A DNA stretch of 64,000 bases from positions 4,091,501 through 4,155,500 of the forward strand of contig NZ_CP015423.1 of assembly GCF_001719045.1 (NCBI RefSeq), given 5' to 3'. The position numbers and the translations under genes were made by a program. The notes under the pieces are model-generated. The model did not search any database. It had not been told where the DNA came from and was given only the letters and a program-made list of their open reading frames with translations. The stretch comes from Paenibacillus polymyxa (GTDB lineage: Bacteria; Bacillota; Bacilli; Paenibacillales; Paenibacillaceae). Positions 44,477-53,258 of the stretch are shown here, piece by piece. Position 1 is the first letter of the stretch, and each line of letters begins with the position of its first letter.

Positions 44477-45943
44477 ATGGCAGGCGGAACATGGGAAAAC
44501 ACGAATAAACCGGTATTGCCGGGTTTGTATATGAATTTTCAGGCAGCAGCAGCTTCAGCGATTCAAGGTGGGTCGCGTGGTACGGTCGTTGTACCCGTTA
44601 AGGCGAATTGGGGCCCTGTACGTGAGTTTGTAGAGATCGGCAGTGAAACGGCAATCAGTCAAATCTTTTCGGGAGACAGTCTGGATGGTGCGACCGCGTA
44701 TTCGACGCTGTATCTGGCTTTGCTGGGCGGTCCGAAAAAGCTGTTAGCTTACCGTTTGGCAGATGATACAGCTGCTGAAGCATCTGTGACGCTGAAAAGC
44801 GGCGGTGAGACACCGGCGGATGTGCTGCGCCTGAAGGCTTTGCATACAGGTAGCCGCGGTAATGGTTTTGCTGTAACTGTACAGCCAACTTTGGGTGATG
44901 AGCAAGCTCGTGAGGTGCGCCTCTATGAAGGAACCAAGCTGCTCGGTACGTACAAAGGCAGTGACGGTACGGCTGCCTCCATTGCCAAGGCCATGAACGA
45001 GAACAGCGAAAACGTATGGGTGAAGGCTGAGGTTGTCGGCGACGGCGGCATTCCGGTGGATGTCAGCGGCGTACACCTCACTGGCGGCAACAGCGGCAAT
45101 AGCAAGCTGGTTAATGCAGATTACATCGCGATGCAGGAGGCACTTGAAGGACAGGAATTTAATGTCTTGGCCCTGGATTATGCAGCCGATCTGGCATTGC
45201 TGCAAAGCTTCGCTGCCTGGATCAAGCGTGTCCGCAACGAAGGTAAAGGCGTAATTGCTGTATTCGGCGGTTCTGCGGCAGATGATGTGTCCAAAACAGC
45301 CGTCAGCGTGGCCTCTGCACGTTCCCTGGCACTGAACCATGAAGGCATCGTGAACGTCGGTACAGGCGTACGTCTGGCAGGTACGGACTACAGTTCTGCC
45401 CAAACGGCTGCTTATGTAGCCGGACTGATCGCAGGCCAACGTCTGAATCAATCGGTAACATATGCGGTTACGCCATTTGAGGATGTAACCCGCCGCTGGA
45501 CACGTTCCGAGCAGGAGCAGGCTGTCCGTAATGGTGTCTTCCTGCTGTTCTTCGACGGCCGTCAGGTCAAAGCGCTGCGTGGCATCAACAGCTTGGTGAA
45601 CCCGTCTGCTGGGCAAAACAACGCATGGAAGAAAATCCGTTCCATCCGCGTTATGGACGCTATTAACGCTGACTTGCAGCGTGCAGCCGAAGAGACTTAC
45701 ATTGGCAAAATCAACAACACGGTGGAAGGTCGTCTGGCGCTTATCGGTGCAATCAAAGAATACCTGGCACAGCTGTCGCTGAGCAATGTCATCGAAGCAG
45801 ATGGCTACGATGTCATTCTCGACCCAGCTTACTACGGCGATGCGCCAGTCATCAAACCGGAGCCGGATCAAGTGTTCCTGCAATGGAACGTGAAGCTCAC
45901 CGACGTGATGGAGCAGTTGTTCGGCACATTTTACGTGCAATAA
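44477..45943 (+). CDS. xkdK: Contractile tail sheath protein
   Basis: 488 residues, XkdK family. It begins with MAGGTWENTNKPVLPGLYMNF, typical of the Firmicutes sheath. Middle LALDYAADLALL and C-terminal NNTVEGRLALIGAIKEYLAQL fit the sheath fold (Phage_sheath_1). It forms the outer contractile layer. Ribosome site AAGGTGG. Its presence makes the particle contractile (R-type). Confidence 0.95.
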   Translation: MAGGTWENTNKPVLPGLYMNFQAAAASAIQGGSRGTVVVPVKANWGPVREFVEIGSETAISQIFSGDSLDGATAYSTLYLALLGGPKKLLAYRLADDTAAEASVTLKSGGETPADVLRLKALHTGSRGNGFAVTVQPTLGDEQAREVRLYEGTKLLGTYKGSDGTAASIAKAMNENSENVWVKAEVVGDGGIPVDVSGVHLTGGNSGNSKLVNADYIAMQEALEGQEFNVLALDYAADLALLQSFAAWIKRVRNEGKGVIAVFGGSAADDVSKTAVSVASARSLALNHEGIVNVGTGVRLAGTDYSSAQTAAYVAGLIAGQRLNQSVTYAVTPFEDVTRRWTRSEQEQAVRNGVFLLFFDGRQVKALRGINSLVNPSAGQNNAWKKIRSIRVMDAINADLQRAAEETYIGKINNTVEGRLALIGAIKEYLAQLSLSNVIEADGYDVILDPAYYGDAPVIKPEPDQVFLQWNVKLTDVMEQLFGTFYVQ

Positions 45944-46065
45944 ATAAGCATTTTACGTGTATAAGTATTTCGCAGGCTATCGGCAGAAATGAAGTAGCTT
46001 GTTAACAACGAGGATTTTATGGAATCCCGAACTATATTATGGATTATTTTGAGGAGGAAAAAGAA

Positions 46066-46473
46066 ATGTTGGATGCTTCAAGAGTCATTTTAGGTACGTA
46101 TGGTCAGGCGCATGTGGACGGGGTGTGGCAGACGAATATCAATAAGCTGGAAGCTAGCGTAGAGATGGAAAAACGCGAGCTGAATCTCGTGGGCAACGAG
46201 TGGAAGGTGCACAAGCGTGGTATCAAAAAGGGAACGGGAACGATGAGTGGCTACAAGGTCACATCCGATATGATTCGTCGCGGTTTTAACCGTTTTGAGA
46301 TTATTACAAAATTGGATGATCCAGAAGCCTTCGGACATGAAAGTATTCGTCTTATTCGTTGCACTCCTGACAAAATCCAACTGGCCAACTGGACAGCAGG
46401 TGAAGAAGTACAGGAAGAAACGACCTTCACCTTTGAAGGCTATGAGCTGCTAGATCCGATTGTAGCAAACTAA
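46066..46473 (+). CDS. xkdM: Tail tube protein
   Basis: 135 residues, XkdM family: MLDASRVILGTYGQAHVDG and GYKVTSDMIRRGFNRFEIIT. It forms the inner tube inside the sheath. The start at 46066 follows GAGGAGG; the extension to 46039 lacks one. Confidence 0.93.
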   Translation: MLDASRVILGTYGQAHVDGVWQTNINKLEASVEMEKRELNLVGNEWKVHKRGIKKGTGTMSGYKVTSDMIRRGFNRFEIITKLDDPEAFGHESIRLIRCTPDKIQLANWTAGEEVQEETTFTFEGYELLDPIVAN

Positions 46474-46549
46474 ATTGGGAAACGGGGGATGGGATGCTGT
46501 GAGGCGTTCCGTTCCCCAAATACAAATAAACAATAAGGGAGAATGACTT

Positions 46550-46984
46550 ATGAGCTTGAATGAGAATATGACAGAAGAACAAATTTTGGACAGCCTGTTT
46601 GAGGCCGCTGAAAAACTACCGGAGGAAACGGTTCGTATCAAGCGCCTTGATATGAAAATTGTGCTGCACGGCCTGACCTCCAGTAAGGTGGATAGCATTC
46701 GTGAACGCTGCACGATTCGCCGAACCGTGAAGGGGGCAGTAGATGAGAAGGTAGATACTGAAACGTTCAACGCCTTGTTGATTTCGGAAGCTACCGGCAA
46801 GCTGGAAGTGAAAGGCTTGTCCCTTAACGGTTGGGGCGATCCCCGGATTACAAGCCGCTTGAAGCTGTCCGGTGGCGAACAGTCTGTCCGCCGTATGCTG
46901 CTGGCGGGTGAACTGGATGCAGTAGGGGATAAGGTGCTGGAACTGTCCGGTTTTGGCGTTGAGATTGCCGATCTAAAAAACTAA
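46550..46984 (+). CDS. xkdN: Tail assembly chaperone (XkdN-like), short form
   Basis: 144 residues. LNENMTEEQILDSLFEAAEK and SKVDSIRERCTIRRTVKG match phage XkdN-like tail assembly chaperones. These coat the tape measure while the tube forms. The gene ends at a slippery sequence, so a second longer form is expected by -1 frameshift. Ribosome site AAGGGAG. Confidence 0.9.
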   Translation: MSLNENMTEEQILDSLFEAAEKLPEETVRIKRLDMKIVLHGLTSSKVDSIRERCTIRRTVKGAVDEKVDTETFNALLISEATGKLEVKGLSLNGWGDPRITSRLKLSGGEQSVRRMLLAGELDAVGDKVLELSGFGVEIADLKN

Positions 46985-47050
46985 TCAGCTCCGGGGGAAT
47001 GACGACGATGCTGTACCACTTGTGGGTCCGGCACCACCTCCGCCCCGGAG
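46975..47050 (+). promoter_or_regulatory. -1 programmed frameshift signal
   Basis: The heptamer A AAA AAC (46975-46981) is in the correct X XXY YYZ phase of the chaperone gene, just before its stop. Seven bases on, CTCCGGGG (46989-46996) pairs perfectly with CCCCGGAG (47043-47050), giving a stimulatory stem. A shifted ribosome reads 52 more sense codons. Confidence 0.85.
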
Positions 47051-47139
47051 ACTTTTGGCGGCTTCCTCGCGGTGAGCGCATGCTGCTGCTGGCGTTTGCC
47101 GAACAGGAAATGGATAGCATAGCAGCTTCAAAAGCATAA
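46981..47139 (+). CDS. Frameshift extension of the tail chaperone (gpGT-like T part)
   Basis: In the -1 frame, from the slip point the chain continues LISSGGMTTMLYHLWVRHHL and ends EQEMDSIAASKA at 47139. It has no ribosome site of its own near its start. Fused to the short chaperone it gives about 196 residues, the counterpart of phage lambda gpGT, which joins the tape measure to the tube protein. Confidence 0.8.
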   Translation, partial: LISSGGMTTMLYHLWVRHHLRPGDFWRLPRGERMLLLAFAEQEMDSIAASKA

Positions 47140-47160
47140 ACAAGGAGGTGAACATGATAG

Positions 47161-48927
47161 ATGGCAGAAGCATTAAATTACCGCATGAACCTTGTGATCG
47201 ATCCTAAAAACGTCATTAAGGCGAACAGAGAATTGCGCGCAATGGAACGTTATTTTGAGCGGATTCAAGGACGTGTGTTGAAAATCGGCCGCACTCGCAT
47301 GGCCCCGGAAATTGTGCTGAACGATATGGCCTCCAAAGGGCTGGATAATCTGTTGAACAAGATTAATCGGGTCAAATCCCAGATTATTAACGCTTCGGGG
47401 AATGTAAATGTGAAGGTGAATAGCGGCACTGCTAAAGCAGGTCCGGTTAAGTCTGATAACAATCTGAGTACGGTTTTGAAAGCAAATACTACTGCTGTAG
47501 AGGCCAATACGGCCGCTATTGCGGATTTAAGTACTAAGTTAGGCTCTCTGAAGATCGGTGGTGGGACGAAAGAAGAAGAGCCAAAGGGTTTTTTGGAAAA
47601 TCTTAAAGATACCCTCGGGGGTGTCAAAAAGTTTGGCGAAGGCATGAAGGGATTTTCTGAATTAAAAACTAAAGGAGCAGCATTTAAAACGGAATGGGGT
47701 AAGGTCAAATCAGCAGGAGGAAATACAAGAAGACAAAAAATAGCTAATGGTGCGAAAAAAATATGGGAGAACAGAGCAGAATTAGGCAAGGTTACTGGTG
47801 AACTTTTTGAAAGTTTCGGCGGTACTGGAGATATGCTGGAAGGTGGAATGGATTTTTTTAAAGGCGGTAAAGGAGTGATAGGTAACATTATCAGTGGGGG
47901 CAGTTCAGTCGTAGATACAGTTTCTAGCGCAGCTTCTAGCATTATAAACCCAAGTAGTGCTGCTGGCGCGGTTGAGGAAGCTGGATCAGGCTTATTTAAG
48001 AACCTTTTAAAAGGTGGCGCGAAAAAGCTAATGGGGCCATTAAGTTATGGGATGGATATTATGAATATCGCTCAGTCCGCTCCTGGTAAAGAACGCTCAC
48101 AAGCTGTAGGCTCTGCTATAGGCGGGGGAGTATTGGGAGCCGTCGGTGGTATTGTAGGTTCAGTGATTCCAGGAGCAGGTACTGTTATTGGCTCTACACT
48201 AGGGAGTATGGCAGGTGATTGGATAGGAGGTAAAATTGGCGGATTAGTCTCAGATTATGGTCCAGCCATGATGGACAAAGCGAAGTCCGCTGGTAAATTT
48301 CTTGGAGAAAAAGCTTCCCAGGTCACAGGTTGGCTTTCGGATAAGGCTGGAGACTTCGGTAAAGGCTTTTCTGATTTCTTTTCTTTTGGTAAAAAAGATG
48401 AACCCAAGAAAGCCCCAGCTAAGCCGCCTGAAGTACCTAAACCTGTTATACCACCTCAACCTGCTGTAGCTGTGGCTACCAAACCATTAACACCTATGCC
48501 ACCTTTTCCGGGGTTACCACCCGGCTCTCAAGTGATGTATGGACCTCCGCAACCAGGTGCAAAAGGTGTTCCTAATCCTTACGGACCGATGGCTATAGCT
48601 AACCAGGGAGTCAATCCAAACCCACTACTGAATACTGCGGCTCATGCGAATAATGGAGCCAAAGCTAAAGGCAAAGGTAATGGTAATCCGACACCTCAAG
48701 TAGTTCAGATCAGTCCTGAACAAATGGGAACACTGTCTGGCTTTTTGAAGGATTTTAAAACGGAAACCACCAACCAATTCAATCTTCCTGCGGGGGCTGT
48801 ACAGGTCACTGTACATGAGAACAAGCTGGATGTGGATGGGCTTATTACGCAAATTGGCTACCGTCTCAAAGCTGAAATTTTGCGTGCAACGCAGAATACC
48901 AAGCCAGCAGGCGCTGGAGCTATGTAA
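47161..48927 (+). CDS. Tail tape measure protein (short)
   Basis: 588 residues. The start is helical (DPKNVIKANRELRAMERYFE); residues about 320-360 form a Gly-rich hydrophobic segment (AIGGGVLGAVGGIVGSVIPG) like those that insert in the target membrane; a Pro-rich part follows. Length sets tail length; 588 residues would give roughly 85-90 nm at 1.5 Angstrom each, shorter than most phage tails. Position after the chaperone supports the call. The middle is more AT-rich than its neighbours. Confidence 0.85.
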   Translation: MAEALNYRMNLVIDPKNVIKANRELRAMERYFERIQGRVLKIGRTRMAPEIVLNDMASKGLDNLLNKINRVKSQIINASGNVNVKVNSGTAKAGPVKSDNNLSTVLKANTTAVEANTAAIADLSTKLGSLKIGGGTKEEEPKGFLENLKDTLGGVKKFGEGMKGFSELKTKGAAFKTEWGKVKSAGGNTRRQKIANGAKKIWENRAELGKVTGELFESFGGTGDMLEGGMDFFKGGKGVIGNIISGGSSVVDTVSSAASSIINPSSAAGAVEEAGSGLFKNLLKGGAKKLMGPLSYGMDIMNIAQSAPGKERSQAVGSAIGGGVLGAVGGIVGSVIPGAGTVIGSTLGSMAGDWIGGKIGGLVSDYGPAMMDKAKSAGKFLGEKASQVTGWLSDKAGDFGKGFSDFFSFGKKDEPKKAPAKPPEVPKPVIPPQPAVAVATKPLTPMPPFPGLPPGSQVMYGPPQPGAKGVPNPYGPMAIANQGVNPNPLLNTAAHANNGAKAKGKGNGNPTPQVVQISPEQMGTLSGFLKDFKTETTNQFNLPAGAVQVTVHENKLDVDGLITQIGYRLKAEILRATQNTKPAGAGAM

Positions 48928-48963
48928 TGGAGTAGATGGTAGCAATGGGGAAGGAGGAAAGAG

Positions 48964-49608
48964 ATGGAATTTAGTTTAACGGATGGTAAAGGGAAAAAAT
49001 TTCAGTTTCCGGTGAATCCTGAGGAAGTGACGATCTCACGGCAAAAGGGATTTGATACAACGACGATTTTATCCTATGGGGAGTTTGACTTCCCACAAGG
49101 GGAGAAGGTGAAGGAAATCTCCTTCTCTTCTTTTTTTCCGAAAGAATACAATCCAGCGTATTGCACATACAAAGATATCCCTGATCCGCAGGAGGCCATG
49201 AACACGTTGAATGGCTTTTTGTTATCCAAGAACCCGCTACGTTTTATTATTACGGAGACAGCCGTGAATGTGCCAGTAATTGTGGCATCTCATAATTCGA
49301 TCTTTCGCGGCGGCGAGTATGGGGATGTGAATTTTGATCTGTCACTGCGGACCTGGAGTGATATGAAAGTTGCCAAAAAAGCTGGCGTCACGGGAAGTAA
49401 GGCGGCTGCGGTCAACAAAAAGCCCCGCACAGATATGAAAGAAAAGAAAAAAACATATACGGTTAAGTCGGGGGATTCCTTGTCCAAAATTGCCAAGTTG
49501 GAGTTGGGGGACAGTTCGCAATGGAGTCGTATTTATCAGCTTAATAAAAAGGTCATTGGACAAAATCCGAATGCAATTAAACCGGGGCAAAAGCTGGTGC
49601 TGTCATGA
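48964..49608 (+). CDS. xkdP: LysM-containing baseplate/tail protein
   Basis: 214 residues, XkdP family. The body matches (FPVNPEEVTISRQKGFDTTT) the phage tail protein that links tube and hub; the C-terminal LysM domain (TYTVKSGDSLSKIAKLELGD) binds peptidoglycan. The stop overlaps the start of xkdQ by 4 bases. Confidence 0.92.
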   Translation: MEFSLTDGKGKKFQFPVNPEEVTISRQKGFDTTTILSYGEFDFPQGEKVKEISFSSFFPKEYNPAYCTYKDIPDPQEAMNTLNGFLLSKNPLRFIITETAVNVPVIVASHNSIFRGGEYGDVNFDLSLRTWSDMKVAKKAGVTGSKAAAVNKKPRTDMKEKKKTYTVKSGDSLSKIAKLELGDSSQWSRIYQLNKKVIGQNPNAIKPGQKLVLS

Positions 49609-50582
49609 GCTATAAAGTCATTTTACAGGATAAATATGATTTGTCGCCGCTTGTGGAGAACATTAATTTGAGGGATTCGCTGGAGCAAATCGCCTATCAG
49701 GGCACGGTCAATCTGGTCGTTACGCCGGATATGCCCGCCATTTCCCCTGGGATGTCTATTCGGGTTAGCGGAATTCCTTATGGTAAAAAAGATTATGTTC
49801 CCTTGTTGTCCCCTGCAGTGATCTGGGAAGTAGAAACCTCTAACAACGGGCTCAAACGTATGACGCTGACGTTGTATGACCGTACGGTGTATTTGGACAA
49901 GTCCGAGGATGAATATTTACTTCCTGCCAAGCAGACGGCTACTCAGCGTTTTCAGAAGTATGCTAGGGACTGGAAGCTGAAAATCGCTTCATTGCCAGAT
50001 ACGAAAAAAACGCTGGGACGCGCCGTATACCGCACACAATCCATTTATTCTATGATGCTGGGAGATCTGCGCGAAACGGCAAAGGCGGGGGGAAAGCTGT
50101 ATCATCCACGGATGATTTCTTCCGGCTTGGAGTTGTACGAGCTGGGAACGAACAAAGATGTGTATGCTCTGGAGAGAGTCACGGATACAACTCAATCCCG
50201 TACGCTGGAAGGTGCGGCCACAAGAGTGAAGGTACTGGCTACGGCTGCTAGTGAATCAGGCAATGAGGTACCGTCCAAGGTGATGGCGCTTGAGGAGAAG
50301 GACATTGCCAAATATGGGACACTTCAGGTGATCGTACAGGATGACGAAGTCAAGTCTGGTGCAGCAGCACGTGAGTTGGCCAAAAGTAAGCTGAGAGGCA
50401 TACAGCAAACGATATCAGTAAATGCGCCGGATATGAATACGATCCGAGCAGGAGACGCGATAATGTTAGGCTCCGTAAAGTTATTGGTCATTTCGGTGAG
50501 CAGGGAATTGGGCAACCCTGGCAGTATGTCGCTGGAGCTCGGAACGTATGACGATGTAAAAAGGAGGTTTTACCTTGAATAA
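49605..50582 (+). CDS. xkdQ: Baseplate hub protein
   Basis: 325 residues, XkdQ/YqbQ family. It is rich in beta structure: YKVILQDKYDLSPLVENINL and AITRVKVL-like GAATRVKVLATA. It forms the hub below the tube. Coupled to xkdP and overlapping xkdR. Confidence 0.9.
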   Translation: MSYKVILQDKYDLSPLVENINLRDSLEQIAYQGTVNLVVTPDMPAISPGMSIRVSGIPYGKKDYVPLLSPAVIWEVETSNNGLKRMTLTLYDRTVYLDKSEDEYLLPAKQTATQRFQKYARDWKLKIASLPDTKKTLGRAVYRTQSIYSMMLGDLRETAKAGGKLYHPRMISSGLELYELGTNKDVYALERVTDTTQSRTLEGAATRVKVLATAASESGNEVPSKVMALEEKDIAKYGTLQVIVQDDEVKSGAAARELAKSKLRGIQQTISVNAPDMNTIRAGDAIMLGSVKLLVISVSRELGNPGSMSLELGTYDDVKRRFYLE

Positions 50583-50982
50583 GGACCCCTATGGGCATTT
50601 GGCTACTGCGCTGCAATCTTCATTTCATAAGCATACCAAGCAAGCACTGAGTGGGGTAGGCGCGGTACTAGGAACGATCACCTCCACGGGACTCAAGCTG
50701 GACGATTTTAAACATGAGCTTCAGGATTATCTGGTCGCCGAGCTACCGGGGCTGCTGTCTGTACCACGTCATATGTATAAAGGCACCTCAACCGCAGTTG
50801 AATCGGAAAATTGGGAAGGAAAAGAGCTGAAAACTTCCTTTTATATTGGGGAGGACGAGCTGGTGGATGTGAATCTTAGCTTGAACGAAGGTCTTAAGCC
50901 CGGAGATCGTGTACTTGCGGTTCGGGTGAATAGCGGTAACGATGTAGTTGTTGTGTGCAAGGTGGTGAGTGGACGTGGCTAA
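50575..50982 (+). CDS. xkdR: DUF2577 baseplate protein
   Basis: 135 residues, XkdR-like. It reads TITSTGLKLDDFKHELQDYL and GLKPGDRVLAVRVNSGNDVV, an OB-fold-like tail spike/hub partner. TTG start at 50575 overlapping xkdQ, next to AAAAAGGAGG. Confidence 0.88.
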   Translation: MNKDPYGHLATALQSSFHKHTKQALSGVGAVLGTITSTGLKLDDFKHELQDYLVAELPGLLSVPRHMYKGTSTAVESENWEGKELKTSFYIGEDELVDVNLSLNEGLKPGDRVLAVRVNSGNDVVVVCKVVSGRG

Positions 50983-51439
50983 TTTATTTCCCGAAACAGA
51001 TGATATGATCTGGACAGACACGGATATGACCGACCCGGATGTGCTGGAGGATAACCGCGCAGTATTTGGGCGAAGCTGGCGGTTTGATTTTGAGGCTGGC
51101 GAGTTTGTCATGAGTCCTAGCCGTAAAATCGTGACTACAGGCGAGAAAGAAGCCTGGGTACAGTGGTGTGAAAAAGCCATTCGCACTCCTCGCTACCGGC
51201 ATGTGATCTATTCACCTGACTATGGTAGCGAGCTGGAGGAGCTGATTGGCAGCAGTTATGGGCACGGTGTGCAGGAAAGTGAAATTAAACGCATGGTCAC
51301 GGAGGCGTTACTAGCAGATGCACGTACGGCTAGTGTGGATCAATTCACGTTTCGCTGGCAAGGTGAGGCGTGCCATTTTAGCTGCCAGATTACGAACGTG
51401 CGAGATGAAACGGAAATTGTGGAAAGTGTGGTGATCTAA
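50975..51439 (+). CDS. xkdS: DUF2634 baseplate protein
   Basis: 154 residues, XkdS family (gp25-like wedge protein). RSWRFDFEAGEFVMSPSRKI and YSPDYGSELEELIGSSYGHG are typical. It starts at GTG 50975 behind AAGGTGG and ends one base into xkdT. Confidence 0.9.
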   Translation: MANLFPETDDMIWTDTDMTDPDVLEDNRAVFGRSWRFDFEAGEFVMSPSRKIVTTGEKEAWVQWCEKAIRTPRYRHVIYSPDYGSELEELIGSSYGHGVQESEIKRMVTEALLADARTASVDQFTFRWQGEACHFSCQITNVRDETEIVESVVI

Positions 51440-52590
51440 TGGCAGACTTGCCGGAATATTTGGTAGACCAGACGGAAGAGGGAATTTTAAATCGGATGTT
51501 GGAAAAAGTGCCTTCGGACATGGATAAGTCCGAGGGCTCTTTTATTTGGGATGCACAGGCGCCAGTGGCTTTTATGCTATCCGAAGCCGCAATCTGGGCG
51601 CAGGAGCTACTGCGACGTGGCTTTGCCAGCACCGCAGCCAGCGATAATCCGGATTTTCGCTCGCCGGAGTTGGATTTGCGGACAGCAGAGCATGGGGTGA
51701 CACGGCGAGAAGCGGTTGCTGCCTCAGGTATGGTCACGTTCAAGGGCACAGCGGGAACGACCGTTCCGGCGGGAACGCTGGTGGCGACCCCGGCAGATGA
51801 TGTATCCGGGGAAGCTTCCATTGAATATGCGACCACGGCATCGGTCACGCTGGATGAACAAGGTGTTGGGGAAGCAGCTATTCGGGCGGTCAATCCCGGG
51901 CGTAGCGGCAATGTGCCTGCGGGTGTCATCCAAGTGATGGCAACCCCAGTTAGCGGGGTCGCCTCTGTGATCAATACGGAGGAAACAAAAAGCGGTACAG
52001 ACGTTGAGAGCGACCAGCTGTTGCTGGAGCGTTTTTATGCCAAGGTGCGGAACCAAGGCACAAGCGGCAACAAGGCGCAGTATACCCAGTGGGCGAATGA
52101 AATTGCTGGAGTGGGTGGCGTAGAAGTTGTTCCGCTCTGGAAAGGGCCAGGAACAGTGGGGTTATATGTACTGGATACGGACAAACGAGCAGCCAGCCCG
52201 GATATCGTGGCTGCGGTGCAAAAGTATATTGATCCGACGCAGGATGGGCAAGGAGAAGGGCTGGCACCAGCGGGTCCTGTGGTGACGATCATGCCAGCGA
52301 CAGAAGTGGAAATTAACATCTCAGTCAAGGTACAGCGTACCAAAGAGAAGCCGTCCACATTGGATGAAATCAAAAAGCTGATCGAAAGCGGTGTGCGGAC
52401 GTATTTGAAGCAGCTTGCTTTTTACAAGGAAGACCCGTTGGTACGGTATACCCGGATTTCTGCTGTTTTGCTCGACATTCCAATTATTATTGATTTCTCT
52501 GAACTGAAAATCAATGGACAGAGCAATCAGAATATTGAGATTGGATCAGGTCAGGTGGCAGTGCTGGGGACGGTGAGCGTCAGTGAGTAA
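51439..52590 (+). CDS. xkdT: Baseplate J/gp47-family wedge protein
   Basis: 383 residues, XkdT. It starts EYLVDQTEEGILNRMLEKVP and contains GTAGTTVPAGTLVATPADDV and NPGRSGNVPAGVIQVM, the Baseplate_J pattern. It forms the wedge that triggers sheath contraction. One-base overlap with xkdS; the next gene starts inside its end. Confidence 0.95.
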   Translation: MADLPEYLVDQTEEGILNRMLEKVPSDMDKSEGSFIWDAQAPVAFMLSEAAIWAQELLRRGFASTAASDNPDFRSPELDLRTAEHGVTRREAVAASGMVTFKGTAGTTVPAGTLVATPADDVSGEASIEYATTASVTLDEQGVGEAAIRAVNPGRSGNVPAGVIQVMATPVSGVASVINTEETKSGTDVESDQLLLERFYAKVRNQGTSGNKAQYTQWANEIAGVGGVEVVPLWKGPGTVGLYVLDTDKRAASPDIVAAVQKYIDPTQDGQGEGLAPAGPVVTIMPATEVEINISVKVQRTKEKPSTLDEIKKLIESGVRTYLKQLAFYKEDPLVRYTRISAVLLDIPIIIDFSELKINGQSNQNIEIGSGQVAVLGTVSVSE

Positions 52591-53257
52591 CAATGGAACG
52601 AACAGCTTTGAAGATTTATTGAATAACCCAGACCAGGGAAAACGTGCAAACCGTAGTGACACTTTTGTTAATCGGGTAACTATAGAGGGAGATACAGTGG
52701 GCCAAATGAGCAGCGAGCGGGGACGCGAGCTGCTTTCCTATTTGCCTGCCTATTATGAAACCTCACGTGTGATGCGTTCCGATATGGATGCTAAAGGAAG
52801 CGAATTGGACGCCTTGTATCTTGCAATGGATGCAACGGTGGGACAGTTTTTTGTACGTACCGCCACATGGGGGTTGGAACGCTGGGAAATGGAGCTGGGG
52901 ATCGAAACCGACCTGGCGAAGCCATTGGACCAACGGCGTGCTGTGGTGGAATCGAAGCTGCGAGGGGCAGGAACCTTTTCCGGCCGGCTTGTCAAAAATG
53001 TAGCTGAAGCGTACGACGGAGGCACGGTAGATGTCACTTTTCATCCCGCCGAATGGGGATTTACGGTCAAATTTATCGATACCATTGGGATTCCGCCCAA
53101 CGTGGAAGACCTTAAAGCAGCCATCGAGGAGATCAAGCCCGCTCACATGGCGGTGGAGTACAAATTACGCTACCTGACCATTGCTGAAGTTGAGTCTATG
53201 ACCCTCTATGAAATTGAACATACAACCCAGGATAGATATTTAGGAGGTGGCGCATAG
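52583..53257 (+). CDS. xkdU: DUF2313 (YmfQ/XkdU) baseplate-fibre adaptor, copy 1
   Basis: 224 residues, XkdU family. RGRELLSYLPAYYETSRVMR then WGLERWEMELGI and ESKLRGAGTFS are diagnostic. It joins the wedge to the tail fibre. GTG start overlapping xkdT by 8 bases. A second copy occurs at 56965. Confidence 0.92.
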   Translation: MSNNGTNSFEDLLNNPDQGKRANRSDTFVNRVTIEGDTVGQMSSERGRELLSYLPAYYETSRVMRSDMDAKGSELDALYLAMDATVGQFFVRTATWGLERWEMELGIETDLAKPLDQRRAVVESKLRGAGTFSGRLVKNVAEAYDGGTVDVTFHPAEWGFTVKFIDTIGIPPNVEDLKAAIEEIKPAHMAVEYKLRYLTIAEVESMTLYEIEHTTQDRYLGGGA

Positions 53258-53258
53258 C

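Noticed and set aside
44744..45940. Long minus-strand open frame (398 codons) opposite the sheath gene
   Set aside because: It is an antisense shadow of the strongly conserved sheath gene; no ribosome site and low-complexity, Cys-rich translation.
47154..47170. ATG at 47154 as start of the tape measure gene
   Set aside because: It is better placed behind GGAGG but lies in another frame that does not give the tape measure protein; 47161 is the in-frame start.
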